From: Leadbetterella lacustris
GTDB taxonomy: Bacteria > Bacteroidota > Bacteroidia > Cytophagales > Spirosomataceae
Length of the DNA stretch: 64,000 nucleotides
Direction: 5' to 3'
Assembly (NCBI GenBank): GCA_965234335.1
Contig: OZ248455.1
Span: forward strand, 186,001-250,000
The notes beneath the pieces are model-generated. The model was not told the origin of the DNA, did no database searches, and saw nothing but the letters and a program-made list of their open reading frames with translations. Positions 26,911-35,657 of this stretch are shown here, one piece after another (the stretch's first letter is position 1; each line of letters starts with the position of its first letter). A program made the position numbers and the translations under genes.

Positions 26911-27715
26911 TTCGTTAGGGAGTTTTGGACAGAGCCTTGAGCAAACCTTTGGTTTTGCCAATGAGCTTTACCAGCAAAAAAGCTACAAAAATGCGGTGGA
27001 GGCCTATAAGCGTGTGCTTTATTTTGATTCGTCCGCTGTTTTTTCTAAACAAGTTTTCCCAAGAATAGCCGACTGTTTGTTTAACCTAAAAAACTATCAA
27101 GAATCAGCCGATCATTACGATTTGGCGTATTTCAATACCCAAGATACGGTTTTAAAAGATAGCTATGTTCTCAAGAAAATAGCCTGTTTTTTGATCCTCC
27201 AGCAGTATGACTACGCCGAGGTCGAGCTATTTAATCTTTCAGAAAATCTTTCAGAAAATTTAAAAAAAGACCAAGCTTTCAATGAGGCTGTTTTGAGGTT
27301 TGCCAAAGCAGAATTCGATACCTCAGAGAAAATTTTCAAAACCATTGTTTCAGATACAGCCGCCGTAGATTTACTTTTTGAAAAAAACAAAAAAGTAAGT
27401 AAAATAAGCCCCAAAAAAGCTAAAATCATGAGTATGATAGTGCCTGGTTTGGGTCAATTGTATGTAGGGGATATCAAAAATGGGCTTAATTCTTTTGTAC
27501 TTACTGCTGGGTTATTTACGTTGGGTATTCGGTCAGCGTTGATTAATAACCCACTAGATGCGGCCATTGCTACTTTGCCTTGGTTTCAGCGGTATTACCA
27601 AGGTGGTTACAAAAAAGCAGAGCTTATAGCCACAGCTAAAATCCAAGAAAAGAGATATAAGATTTATAATCAACTGCTGGATGAGGTTGAAAAAGGCGGT
27701 GAGTTGGGTAAATGA
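26876..27715 (+). CDS. TPR protein with C-terminal membrane segment (paralogue 2)
   Basis: 279 residues from the ATG at 26876, chosen because MKRVLFLILITNSLGSFGQ is a signal peptide. Residues 25-180 are TPR-like (YKNAVEAYKRVLYFDSSAVF, YQESADHYDLAYFNTQDTVL). The end repeats the pattern of its neighbour: KAKIMSMIVPGLGQLYVGDI, KNGLNSFVLTAGLFTLGIRS, then a loop WFQRYYQGGYKKAE. The first 35 bases overlap the preceding gene. The two probably act together, perhaps as inner-membrane partners of the YidD-like protein, but this is inferred from order alone. Confidence 0.75.
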   Translation: MKRVLFLILITNSLGSFGQSLEQTFGFANELYQQKSYKNAVEAYKRVLYFDSSAVFSKQVFPRIADCLFNLKNYQESADHYDLAYFNTQDTVLKDSYVLKKIACFLILQQYDYAEVELFNLSENLSENLKKDQAFNEAVLRFAKAEFDTSEKIFKTIVSDTAAVDLLFEKNKKVSKISPKKAKIMSMIVPGLGQLYVGDIKNGLNSFVLTAGLFTLGIRSALINNPLDAAIATLPWFQRYYQGGYKKAELIATAKIQEKRYKIYNQLLDEVEKGGELGK

Positions 27716-27795
27716 TGTTTTCTTGAATGATTTTTTGAGCTTTATGTCAAAATTATTGGAACCTTAGAGTAGCGTTAAATTACTATTTTTCGAAA

Positions 27796-28013
27796 ATGCA
27801 CAAACTTGTTAACAAGTTTGGCCTAAAATACTTCAAAAACGAAATCTTTAATTCCAACACCATAGAATATGGTATTTTGGAATAGACCGAAACTGTAGAT
27901 GCGGATTTGATTGGGATGTATACCCATGGCCTTGCTGGAATTGTTCACTTTTTAAGGGAATCCTAGCCAAATCGGTAGTAAATCTTTCTAAAACCTCAGT
28001 TTTACCTATGTAG
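27796..28013 (+). pseudogene. universal stress protein remnant
   Basis: Frame 1 from 27796 reads NKFGLKYFKNEIFNSNTIEY, GILE, a stop, then TETVDADLIGMYTHGLAGIV and HFLRES. A shift of one frame gives GILAKSVVNLSKTSVLPM before a stop at 28013. Joined, this is the C-terminal half of a UspA domain, with the ATP-loop motif G-THG-xx-G and the GSIAEDVVN-like segment. At least one in-frame stop and one frameshift are present and the N-terminal half is not visible, so it is dead. Confidence 0.75.
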
Positions 28014-28097
28014 AAAATTTGTTATTGAAAATTAGCATTCGGTTTTATCGTGAATCTTCGTAGGGGGTTCATATTTTTTTCTATCAAAAAAATAGAA

Positions 28098-28131
28098 TTG
28101 TCTAATTGTATGATGGAATAATGTAATTTTG
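28098..28131 (+). promoter_or_regulatory. predicted promoter of the ketoacyl synthase operon
   Basis: taattttg at 28124-28131 matches TAnnTTTG, with ttg at 28098-28100 as the -33 element, 23 bases apart. It lies 40 bases before the GTG start. Confidence 0.5.
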
Positions 28132-28170
28132 TAAGATTGTTGAATCTTATACCTTCAAACGTACACCATT

Positions 28171-29238
28171 GTGAAAACCGTAATAGCAGCCACAGGCACC
28201 CAAATGCCTGAAAGAAGAATTCCGAATTCGTTTTTTTTAGACAGAAACTTTTTGAATGAAGACGGTACCCCGATGCCCAAATCTACCGAAGAAATGGTGG
28301 CCAAGTTAGAACAAATTACGGGCATAAAAGAGCGAGGATACATTTCTGAAAAAGGAGATTCTGTGCCGCTAATGACTGCGGCTTGCGAAAATGCTTTAGC
28401 AGAATGGGGCAAAGACAGAAATCTCATAGATGGTATCATAGTGGCTCACAATGCGGGCAACATGCTCGAAGGCCGCGACGGCTTCCATACGGTACCCAAT
28501 ATGGCCGCTCTTTTGAAAAACAAATTGGTCATTGCCAATCACGAATGTTTTGCCTATGACCTGCTTTTTGGCTGCCCCGGTTGGTTGCAGGGGATTATAC
28601 AAGCCCACCAAGCCATACAGATGGGCGATGCAAAAAATGTATTGGTAGTAGGTTTGGAGGTGGCCTCCCGATTGATGGATCCGCATGATTTGGATTCCAT
28701 GATATTGGCCGATGGCTGTGGTGCTACAATTGTGACGTCTGGCGGCGGCGATGATTCTAAGGGAATAATTTCCTACGCCACCTATTCTCATGCCCAAGAG
28801 GATATTTCATGTATCTATTTGGCAGAATCCTACAACAAGGAATTGAAGGCACCGACACTTTTCAAAATGAACGGCAAGGATGTCTATAAATACGCCACGG
28901 TATGGGTGCCAAAAGTAATTAAAGCGGCCTTAGACAAAGCAGGATTAACGGCTTCTGATGTGGATATGTTCTTATTCCACCAAGCCAACGGCAAAATGCT
29001 CCATGCTTTTGCCAATAATTTGGCACAAATGTATGGCTTAGAGGGATTGTCTTTCGAAGGGAAAATACCGACGACCATAGAATTTACGGGTAATACTTCA
29101 GTAGCTACCATTCCTACTATGTTGGATTTGATTAGAAAGCACGACCTGGGTAATTACGAAATTACGTCTGGAATGAAAGTAGTTTTTGCATCAGTGGGGG
29201 CCGGTATGCACTGCAACGCCATGATTTATCAGTTCTAA
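28171..29238 (+). CDS. 3-oxoacyl-ACP synthase III-like condensing enzyme
   Basis: 355 residues with a GTG start at 28171. The KAS III catalytic triad is visible: Cys135 in LLFGCPGWLQ, His270 in LFHQANGK and Asn308 in FTGNTSVATIP. The sequence ends SVGAGMHCNAMIYQF, typical of FabH-like enzymes (GFGAGLT-type loop). FabH starts fatty acid synthesis from acetyl-CoA and malonyl-ACP. Paralogues such as this, with an N-terminal insertion (LNEDGTPMPKSTEEMVAKLE) and not next to plsX or fab genes, often serve special acyl or olefin pathways. It is followed after 3 bases by a YheT-type hydrolase, so both are one operon. Confidence 0.85.
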   Translation: MKTVIAATGTQMPERRIPNSFFLDRNFLNEDGTPMPKSTEEMVAKLEQITGIKERGYISEKGDSVPLMTAACENALAEWGKDRNLIDGIIVAHNAGNMLEGRDGFHTVPNMAALLKNKLVIANHECFAYDLLFGCPGWLQGIIQAHQAIQMGDAKNVLVVGLEVASRLMDPHDLDSMILADGCGATIVTSGGGDDSKGIISYATYSHAQEDISCIYLAESYNKELKAPTLFKMNGKDVYKYATVWVPKVIKAALDKAGLTASDVDMFLFHQANGKMLHAFANNLAQMYGLEGLSFEGKIPTTIEFTGNTSVATIPTMLDLIRKHDLGNYEITSGMKVVFASVGAGMHCNAMIYQF

Positions 29239-29241
29239 TTT

Positions 29242-30207
29242 ATGCCTACAGATTTCAAGCCGCCTTTTTTGCAAATAAATGGACATTTGCAGACTATTTA
29301 CCCAAGTATATTTCGTAAAGTCATTGTTCCATATCAACGTGAAAGAATATCGCTAGAAGACGGCGACTTTTTGGATTTAGACTGGGTAAAAAATGGCAGC
29401 AAAAAACTTCTGATAGCCACGCATGGCTTAGAGGGAGACTCTAACAGACACTATGTGACCGGAATGGTGGAGAAGTTTATCCAAAACGGTTTTGATGGAC
29501 TCGGTTGGAACTCAAGAAGTTGCAGTGGTGAAATCAATAGATTACCCAGATTCTATCACCATGGCGATGCTGGAGATTTGAAATTTGTGATAGAATATGC
29601 TATGTCATTGGGCTATGAAGAAATTTTCATGGCAGGCTTTAGCATGGGTGGAAGCTTGACGCTTAGGCTTTTGGGTGAATACGGTGCTGATGTTCCTCCC
29701 CAAATAAAAGGTGCAGTGGTGGTTTCAGTTCCTTTGGATTTGCCAAGTTCTGTGGCTGAGCTGGACAAACCTGGAAAACGGTTTTACATGAATCGTTTTT
29801 TGAAAAAACTCGGAAAGAAACTCGAACAAAAAGCCCGTATGTTTCCAGAAAACAAGCTTTTAAGTGTAGAAAATTATTGGACGGAAGTCAAGAATTTTGA
29901 GGTTTTTGATAACCGTTACACTGCTCCATTGCATGGATATGAAAATGCCCAAGATTTTTACAAAAAAGCATCTTCGAAACCCCTTTTAAAAGATATTTAT
30001 GTACCTGCCCTGATTGTTCAGTCTATAAATGACCCCTTTTTAAGTCCAGAATGTTTGGATATAAAGGGTGCCGAAAATAATAAAAACATTCACCTGAAAC
30101 TTACCCAAAACGGCGGTCATGTGGGTTTTATGGTTAAAGGACAAAAACACAGTTTGGTGGAAGAGATGGGTTGGGAGTTTTATTCAAAATTAAGCCAATT
30201 GACATAA
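29242..30207 (+). CDS. YheT-family alpha/beta hydrolase
   Basis: 321 residues. The N-terminus FLQINGHLQTIYPSIFRK is the family mark. The catalytic residues are Ser134 in AGFSMGGSL, an Asp in SINDPFLSPE near residue 257 and His in NGGHVGFM near 292; the oxyanion loop is THGLEGDSNRHY. Relatives hydrolyse carboxyl esters, and some yeast and animal members act on lipids. It begins four bases after the condensing enzyme, so the pair may work on the same acyl substrate. A terminator overlaps the end of the gene. Confidence 0.87.
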   Translation: MPTDFKPPFLQINGHLQTIYPSIFRKVIVPYQRERISLEDGDFLDLDWVKNGSKKLLIATHGLEGDSNRHYVTGMVEKFIQNGFDGLGWNSRSCSGEINRLPRFYHHGDAGDLKFVIEYAMSLGYEEIFMAGFSMGGSLTLRLLGEYGADVPPQIKGAVVVSVPLDLPSSVAELDKPGKRFYMNRFLKKLGKKLEQKARMFPENKLLSVENYWTEVKNFEVFDNRYTAPLHGYENAQDFYKKASSKPLLKDIYVPALIVQSINDPFLSPECLDIKGAENNKNIHLKLTQNGGHVGFMVKGQKHSLVEEMGWEFYSKLSQLT

Positions 30208-30244
30208 AAAAGACACTCTCAGTTAATGAAAGCGTCTTTTTTTT
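30206..30244 (+). terminator. terminator of the synthase/hydrolase operon
   Basis: aaaaagacact pairs with agcgtcttttt around a loop of about 13 bases, ending in a run of eight or more T. Confidence 0.8.
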
Positions 30245-30283
30245 AAGTTGCCCCAAATTTTTAATCACCCCTAAAATTGGGGG

Positions 30284-32749
30284 CTAGCCTTGTCCGGAAG
30301 CAGCTCTGCTCTTCAAGTCTTCCGCTGCAGTACTTCTTCTTCTTGCACTTTTCACGTTTTGATTTCCAAAGGTATAAGTGAAGCTGAGCGTAGCTCTGCG
30401 ACTCGCCCAACGGTTGGTAACAGCCAAGTCTATGTTTTGATAGTCAATTTTGCCATTGAAAAATGAGGTCAAGAACATGTCATTTATGTTGAGTTTTAGT
30501 CTCGCTTTCTTGTTCAACACCTTCTGTACACCAGCATTTACGGCATATTGAGCTTTGGTGGCTCTGATGATGCCGAAAACATTTGGTGAGTTATACCACA
30601 TATTAGCTTCTGCCGACCAGCCTTTTTTCAAAGAAAAAGTATGGCCTGTATAAAAATTATAAGCAAAGTTACCTATATCCAAAACACCACCAGACACATC
30701 ACTATCTCTGAAGCGGTTGTAATATCCACTGATATTGTTGTTCATGGTCCACCATTTGGTTACGGTCACCGGAAACGATACATTCACAGAGAAATTCTCC
30801 ACTTTTTCGAGGTTGGTGGTAGTTTGGAAGGTCTTTCTGGTGTTGTCTTCTTGTTCTATTACGTCAAACATATTGTCTTTTGTAAACGAATAACCAAACG
30901 CTATCGACGATGCCCCTTTGTAAGAGTAGGTAAACTCCGCGTTGTCGGTAAACTGCGGATTCAAAAACTCATTTCCTTTCTGGAAAGTAAACGGGTCTAA
31001 GAAAAACAAGAACGGGTTGAGCTGCTGATAGTTTGGTCGGCCTATTCTGCGGCTATACGAATATCTAGTGGCGTGTTTTTCGCTGATGTTGTGGTTTACA
31101 AATAAAGTTGGAAACAGACTCAAATACTCTTGCGATACTACTTTGTTTAAGGTCAGGGAGTTACCTTCCGAAATGGTATATTCTGCCCTTAAACCGGACT
31201 GAAGTCCTACTTTTTTCCATTGTTTACCGTAGTTTATGTAGGCCGCATTCACAAATTCTGTGTAAACAAAATGGTTGGTTTTTCCTTCGTCGTTCACCCA
31301 AGTGTTGTCAAACAATTGCTCGAAAACAAAGTCATTGTCTGTTTTTACATAGCTCGTTTTGGCTCCAAGGTCTATTTTGGCTTTATTTTTTGTTGGTATA
31401 GAAAAATCAAATTTTGCTGCGTAAATATCTATTATTGTCGAAGTTGGGTTTCGTTGAACCAAATTTTCAGTCAATACATTATTGGCATCAAAAAATCTGT
31501 TTTCAAAGTTTGTGTTCGCCGCGTTGTTGAAACCACTGTAGTCCAAATCTACCGTCAATTCTTTTCCTTTGTCATCAAAATTGTGCTTGAGGTTCATGTT
31601 GGCGGTAAGGTTGAAATTAGAATTGTCATTGTTTGAGCCAGGAATTAAACTGCTTGCTGTCCGAGTCTGATTCTTGATTTCCACAATATTTGTTAATCCG
31701 CTACTAATCCCGCTACCGCTCCAGTTATTGATATCTATCATAGCTCCTAGTGTAGTTTTATTGGACAAAAAATAATCTGCACCTACTTTTCCGTTTGTAA
31801 AAACGCCATTGCCATTGCGTCTAGAACTTTGTTCAAACTCGCTCCTCAGGCCTTCATAATTGGTTGATCTTACCAAGGTATTGTCGTTGTACCAAGTGTT
31901 TTTTCCGGGATTAATATTACCGTAGATATTCCACTTTTTGTTTCTGTGGTTGAGGCTCAGATTGGTCGAAAGCCTGTAAAGGTCATTTGGAGCATCTGGT
32001 AGAAACGTATTTCCTGCTGAAACGGTAATCGTTCCGTTGGTGCCAAAAGATAGATTTTTCTTGAGTTTAATATTTATAATTCCTGAGTTTCCTTGGGCAT
32101 CGTATTTGGAGGATGGATTTGTAATGATCTCAATAGAAGCCACTTGCTCGCTGTTGAGGTTCGAGAGGAATTGTATCAGGGCTTCGTTAGAAAGGAAATT
32201 TCTGCGGCCGTCAATCATCACCATTACCCCATCTTTGTTTTTTAGTTTGAGTGCGTTGTTTTGCCTATCCACCACCACGCCCGGCGATTTCTCAAGAATC
32301 TCCAAAAGCGTATTGCCTGAGGCTACAATGCTGTTTTCGACGTTAACAACGGTTTTGTCAATCTGTTGCTCAATAAAAGGTTTCTTGGCCGTTACACTCA
32401 CTTCTTTAAGCATTTGTGTTTGCATGCTTAGCTTTATTGGCTCAAACTTAAAGCTCGGATTAGCGTCGTTTAAAATGAACTTTGGGGTGTAAATTTCGCC
32501 ATAACCCACCATCGAGATTTTCAAGAGGTAGTTGTTAAAACTTGCATTTTCGATAAGGAATTTGCCGTCAATGTCTGAGGTGACTGCCTTGGCCAAGGTG
32601 CTGTCTTTGGCTTTAAGGAGTAGAACATTCGTAAAAGGCAGAATCTCAGACTTTTCATCCAAAACCACCCCCGATACGGTGCCCACATTTTGGGCAAAAG
32701 AATTCATAGTTGCCAATAAGGCAACAGTTAATTGTAATAGCTTTTTCAT
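30284..32749 (-). CDS. TonB-dependent receptor / outer membrane beta-barrel family protein
   Basis: 821 residues. Signal peptide MKKLLQLTVALLATMNSFAQ. Residues 24-110 are a carboxypeptidase-regulatory-like beta sandwich (GTVSGVVLDEKSEILPFTNV, LLKAKDSTLAKAVTSDIDGK). The plug starts at about 115 (MLKEVSVTAKKPFIEQQIDK) and contains LLEILEKSPGVVVDRQNNAL, then DGRRNFLSNEALIQFLSNL. The barrel with LRAEYTISEGNSLTLNKVV and RPNYQQLNPFLFFLDPFTFQ matches the OMP_b-brl_3 group. These proteins in Bacteroidota are often not nutrient-specific and the ligand is unknown. It stands alone; a palindromic repeat sits just upstream. Confidence 0.88.
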   Translation of the reverse strand: MKKLLQLTVALLATMNSFAQNVGTVSGVVLDEKSEILPFTNVLLLKAKDSTLAKAVTSDIDGKFLIENASFNNYLLKISMVGYGEIYTPKFILNDANPSFKFEPIKLSMQTQMLKEVSVTAKKPFIEQQIDKTVVNVENSIVASGNTLLEILEKSPGVVVDRQNNALKLKNKDGVMVMIDGRRNFLSNEALIQFLSNLNSEQVASIEIITNPSSKYDAQGNSGIINIKLKKNLSFGTNGTITVSAGNTFLPDAPNDLYRLSTNLSLNHRNKKWNIYGNINPGKNTWYNDNTLVRSTNYEGLRSEFEQSSRRNGNGVFTNGKVGADYFLSNKTTLGAMIDINNWSGSGISSGLTNIVEIKNQTRTASSLIPGSNNDNSNFNLTANMNLKHNFDDKGKELTVDLDYSGFNNAANTNFENRFFDANNVLTENLVQRNPTSTIIDIYAAKFDFSIPTKNKAKIDLGAKTSYVKTDNDFVFEQLFDNTWVNDEGKTNHFVYTEFVNAAYINYGKQWKKVGLQSGLRAEYTISEGNSLTLNKVVSQEYLSLFPTLFVNHNISEKHATRYSYSRRIGRPNYQQLNPFLFFLDPFTFQKGNEFLNPQFTDNAEFTYSYKGASSIAFGYSFTKDNMFDVIEQEDNTRKTFQTTTNLEKVENFSVNVSFPVTVTKWWTMNNNISGYYNRFRDSDVSGGVLDIGNFAYNFYTGHTFSLKKGWSAEANMWYNSPNVFGIIRATKAQYAVNAGVQKVLNKKARLKLNINDMFLTSFFNGKIDYQNIDLAVTNRWASRRATLSFTYTFGNQNVKSARRRSTAAEDLKSRAASGQG

Positions 32750-32760
32750 TTTTTAATTAT

Positions 32761-32825
32761 TTACCGCTAAGGCACAAAGACGCCAAGAAATAATCATTTC
32801 TTTGTGTGTCTAAAATCTTAGTCAT
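32761..32825. repeat. palindromic intergenic repeat A, copy 2
   Basis: ttaccgctaaggcacaaaga, then cgccaagaaataatcatttc, then tttgtgtgtctaaaatctta. Outer arms ctaagg / tcttag and inner arms aaagac / gtct flank the centre. The same order of blocks occurs at 34659-34723, and a worn copy at 2709-2756. In the two good cases the repeat sits directly upstream of a leftward gene. Confidence 0.7.
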
Positions 32826-33299
32826 GAAGTTTCATTTTTAGTACTTGTCTTTTGTAATAGCTTCTTTTTTCAATGCAAACTTAATAGTATTGTGTTATAC
32901 AAAGTAGTGGTTTATACACAAGTGGTTTTTTTTCTTGTATGAGCGGTTTTTGGTATATGGATGCAAGAAATGGGGCATGAGTTGCATGGGGCAAAGAAAA
33001 AATATCGATTGCGTTCAACATTTTTGTGTAGACAATCCCTATGAAAGTGAGTCATCTGTTCCAGTTCAAAGTGAGCCACTTTGTTGAAGTGGTTTGGTGT
33101 TGATTTGATTTTGATTCAGTAAAATTTGGAGAAATTGCCGTAAATTAAAAACATAATTTTTACCAAAACACAAATTATACTTTATGAAAAAAACAACTCA
33201 GAACAAAGATAAAAGTATTGCTAATCCAATTTCTTTAATAAATGTTCTCTGCTATATTTCTAATCCTTCATTTAATCCATCAATAAGCCAATCTTCTAA
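32826..33299. other. 474-bp gap with a possible IS21-type end remnant
   Basis: No gene supported; a 60-codon frame at 33184 lacks any recognisable content. Near 33044-33078 two copies of AAAGTGAG(T/C)CA are separated by tctgttccagttc. On the other strand this reads as alternating GTGGCTCACTTTGAACTGGA-like words, the style of multiple terminal repeats of IS21 elements in Bacteroidota. No transposase fragment is seen. Confidence 0.35.
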
Positions 33300-34646
33300 T
33301 TACCTAATTTTCGAAAATTTTAGTCTAAATCCTTTTTTACTTTCATCGAAAATACCCGCATTGTAAACCAAGTTTCCGTTTACAAAGGTTTTTGAAATTT
33401 TACTTTTAAAGGTTTGGTTTTCAAAAGGTGACCAACCACATTTGTAAAGGATATTTTCTGAATTTACCTCCCAAGGGTTGTTCACATCTACCAACACTAA
33501 ATCTGCGAAATAGCCTTCTCTTATGTAGCCGCGGTCAACCATTCTGTATATTTCGGCTACATTATGACTCGTTTTTTCGACAATTTTTTCCAAGCTGATT
33601 TTTTCTTGATGATAGAGTTCTAACAAAGTTACTAAAGCATGCTGCACCAAAGGTCCGCCAGACATGGCCTTGAAGTAATTCCCGCTTTTTTCTTCCTTGG
33701 TATGCGGGGCGTGGTCTGTGGCTATAATGTCTATGTGGTTGTCTATCAAAGTCTTCATTAGTCCTTCTTTATCACTTGGGGATTTGATAGAAGGGTTCCA
33801 TTTTATATTAGCTCCGAGCAATTTATAGTCATTTTCGGTAAACCACAAATGATGTACACAAGCCTCGGCAGTAATACGTTTTTCTCTTAATGGCGTTTTG
33901 TTGTCGAGCAAGTTGGCTTCAGAGGCAGTAGAAATATGGAATAAATGCAAGCGATTGTTGTGCTTTTTTGCTAATTCCAAAACACGCTTTGTAGCAGTTA
34001 GGCAAGCCTCCTCGCTTCTGATTTTAGGGTGTAAATGCATGGGGATATCATCTCCATAAATTTCACGATATTTAAGGGTATTGTTTTTTATTATGCTGTC
34101 ATCTTCGCTGTGGAGGGCTACCAAGGTGTCCGTTCTGGAAAAAAGCAAATCCAAAAAGTCTGGGTAGTTGGCTAAAATACCTTTGTCGTTGCTGAAATAC
34201 AAGCCATCGTCTGTGATTCCACAAACATTTTCATTGTCAGTTTTTAAAGCCTCTTCTAAATTGTCTTGATTTATACCCATAAAAAAAGAATAATTGGCAA
34301 GCGAGTCTTTGGATGCTGAAGCATATTTTTCTTCTAACAATTGTTGGGTTAGGGTGTTCGGTATGGTGTTGGGCATATCCATGAAAGACGTGATTCCGCC
34401 CGCCACTGCTGCCCGAGATTCTGAATAAATTGTAGCCTTGTGCGTAAGCCCTGGGTCTCTAAAATGCACTTGGTCGTCAATTAGGCCTGGAAGCAAATAT
34501 TGTCCTTCTGCATCAATAATTTCAGCCTGATTATCAGCAATTTGGCTGGCAATTTTTTCTATTCTTTCACCCAGTATTAATACATCGCAAGTTTTGATTG
34601 TTCCTTCGTTAACAACTTGTGCATTCTTTATTATTTTCTTTTTCAT
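33300..34646 (-). CDS. pyrC: dihydroorotase (class I, Bacteroidota type)
   Basis: 448 residues. Dihydroorotase closes carbamoyl-aspartate to dihydroorotate in pyrimidine synthesis. Features: LLPGLIDDQVHFRDPGLTHK near residue 52, MDMPNTIPNT near 90, LHSEDD near 178, HLFHISTASEA near 236 and ATDHAPHTKEEK near 308 with the catalytic aspartate. The first metal histidine of the usual HxH pair is glutamine (DQVH), a replacement I recall as usual in Bacteroidota enzymes, so I do not read it as a defect. It runs leftwards as does the DUF6671 gene upstream, with a palindromic repeat between them. Confidence 0.92.
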   Translation of the reverse strand: MKKKIIKNAQVVNEGTIKTCDVLILGERIEKIASQIADNQAEIIDAEGQYLLPGLIDDQVHFRDPGLTHKATIYSESRAAVAGGITSFMDMPNTIPNTLTQQLLEEKYASASKDSLANYSFFMGINQDNLEEALKTDNENVCGITDDGLYFSNDKGILANYPDFLDLLFSRTDTLVALHSEDDSIIKNNTLKYREIYGDDIPMHLHPKIRSEEACLTATKRVLELAKKHNNRLHLFHISTASEANLLDNKTPLREKRITAEACVHHLWFTENDYKLLGANIKWNPSIKSPSDKEGLMKTLIDNHIDIIATDHAPHTKEEKSGNYFKAMSGGPLVQHALVTLLELYHQEKISLEKIVEKTSHNVAEIYRMVDRGYIREGYFADLVLVDVNNPWEVNSENILYKCGWSPFENQTFKSKISKTFVNGNLVYNAGIFDESKKGFRLKFSKIR

Positions 34647-34658
34647 ATTTTTTTTATT

Positions 34659-34723
34659 TACCGCTAAGACGGAAAGACGCTAAGGAATAATCATTTCTTT
34701 ATGCGTCTAAAGTCTTAGTCATT
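34659..34723. repeat. palindromic intergenic repeat A, copy 3 (best copy)
   Basis: ctaagac (34664-34670) pairs with gtcttag (34712-34718) and agacgc pairs with gcgtct inside, around taaggaataatcatttct. It lies directly before the pyrC start, as copy 2 lies before the TonB receptor. Confidence 0.75.
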
Positions 34724-34738
34724 AATGTTTTATGTTTT

Positions 34739-35575
34739 TTAAGGGTTACAGTAATCACAAAATTTTGGGTCTTCGCTTGTTTTTTGGTTGGGATATAATT
34801 CTTCTTGGCTATGTTCACATTTTTGGCAAGTAGAAACATAGCTCAGCGTAGTGCTTGTGGGCAAACCACAGCGATTGCAGGGTAGGCCTTTTTGGACTTC
34901 GGTTATTCCAAAACCTGGCGATTGACACGCAGGGCACAAGGTTTTTATTCTGTCCACAAGTTTTAAGGTCGCTTTTTCAATCACCTTCATCCTTTTGGGA
35001 TTGTACATGGCCCTCATGTCAGTTTCTACCCATACCGACGTTGATTTTGAAATAAACGCATGGAATGCCTCCAAAAGAGAGCGGCTATCGGTGATGCCTT
35101 TTTTTATTTCGCTTAAATCATCCTCGGCTTTTTTGAGAATCAATCCGTGCGAAGGAAATCCTACTACGTTGGCAAATTCTACGAGTTCTTGTTCGGTAGT
35201 GACCTCCCTGCCCCCAAAATTGGTTTCGGTGCTAATTTCTCTTATTTTAATCTCCAAACCATTTTTTTTGTCTATCAGTACCAATATCTCATCATCGGCG
35301 GGTATAAAAAAAGCCGATGGATGCGAACCAAAAGAACCCTCGCTTGCTATGGCAAGGTCACAATTATAGGTGTTCATTGCACTTTGGCATTTTTTTCTTG
35401 CTGTGGAGAGGCCGTCGAGGTCTCGCTCAATTTCGCCGCTAAAAGTTCCGAACAAATCCGTGTCAAACGAAGGATACACCACGCACTTTACGCCAAGTTC
35501 TTTCTCCAAAATGGGTGCTATTACCTTTTCTTTTTGGTGCTTGGTGGCTATAAGTAAAGTTCTGTCTTTAAACAT
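34739..35575 (-). CDS. DUF6671-like protein with C-terminal zinc ribbons
   Basis: 278 residues, no signal peptide. The N-terminal 200 residues are a compact alpha/beta domain (DRTLLIATKHQKEKVIAPIL, AIASEGSFGSHPS, then FNFGGREV-like TNFGGREVTTEQELVEF). The C-terminal 65 residues hold four CxxC knuckles, CPAC, CNRC, CQKC and CDYC, enough for two zinc ribbons. I recall this layout as DUF6671; no function is established. The conserved GSFGSHP and GGREV motifs suggest an active site. It is transcribed leftwards as is pyrC, about 90 bases away. Confidence 0.7.
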   Translation of the reverse strand: MFKDRTLLIATKHQKEKVIAPILEKELGVKCVVYPSFDTDLFGTFSGEIERDLDGLSTARKKCQSAMNTYNCDLAIASEGSFGSHPSAFFIPADDEILVLIDKKNGLEIKIREISTETNFGGREVTTEQELVEFANVVGFPSHGLILKKAEDDLSEIKKGITDSRSLLEAFHAFISKSTSVWVETDMRAMYNPKRMKVIEKATLKLVDRIKTLCPACQSPGFGITEVQKGLPCNRCGLPTSTTLSYVSTCQKCEHSQEELYPNQKTSEDPKFCDYCNP

Positions 35576-35657
35576 TTTAACGGTAAAAATTTCAGGAATA
35601 AATAAACATTATGGATAGTGCAAGTTAGTTAAGTTCTTAATTACTAGAGCCATACAA

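Noticed and set aside
33184..33366. 60-residue frame beside pyrC
   Set aside because: Composition is biased to S, N, I and it overlaps the pyrC end; no motif.
33470..34646. Inactive dihydroorotase because one metal histidine is glutamine
   Set aside because: The DDQVHF form is, to my knowledge, normal in Bacteroidota enzymes, and all other active-site motifs are present.
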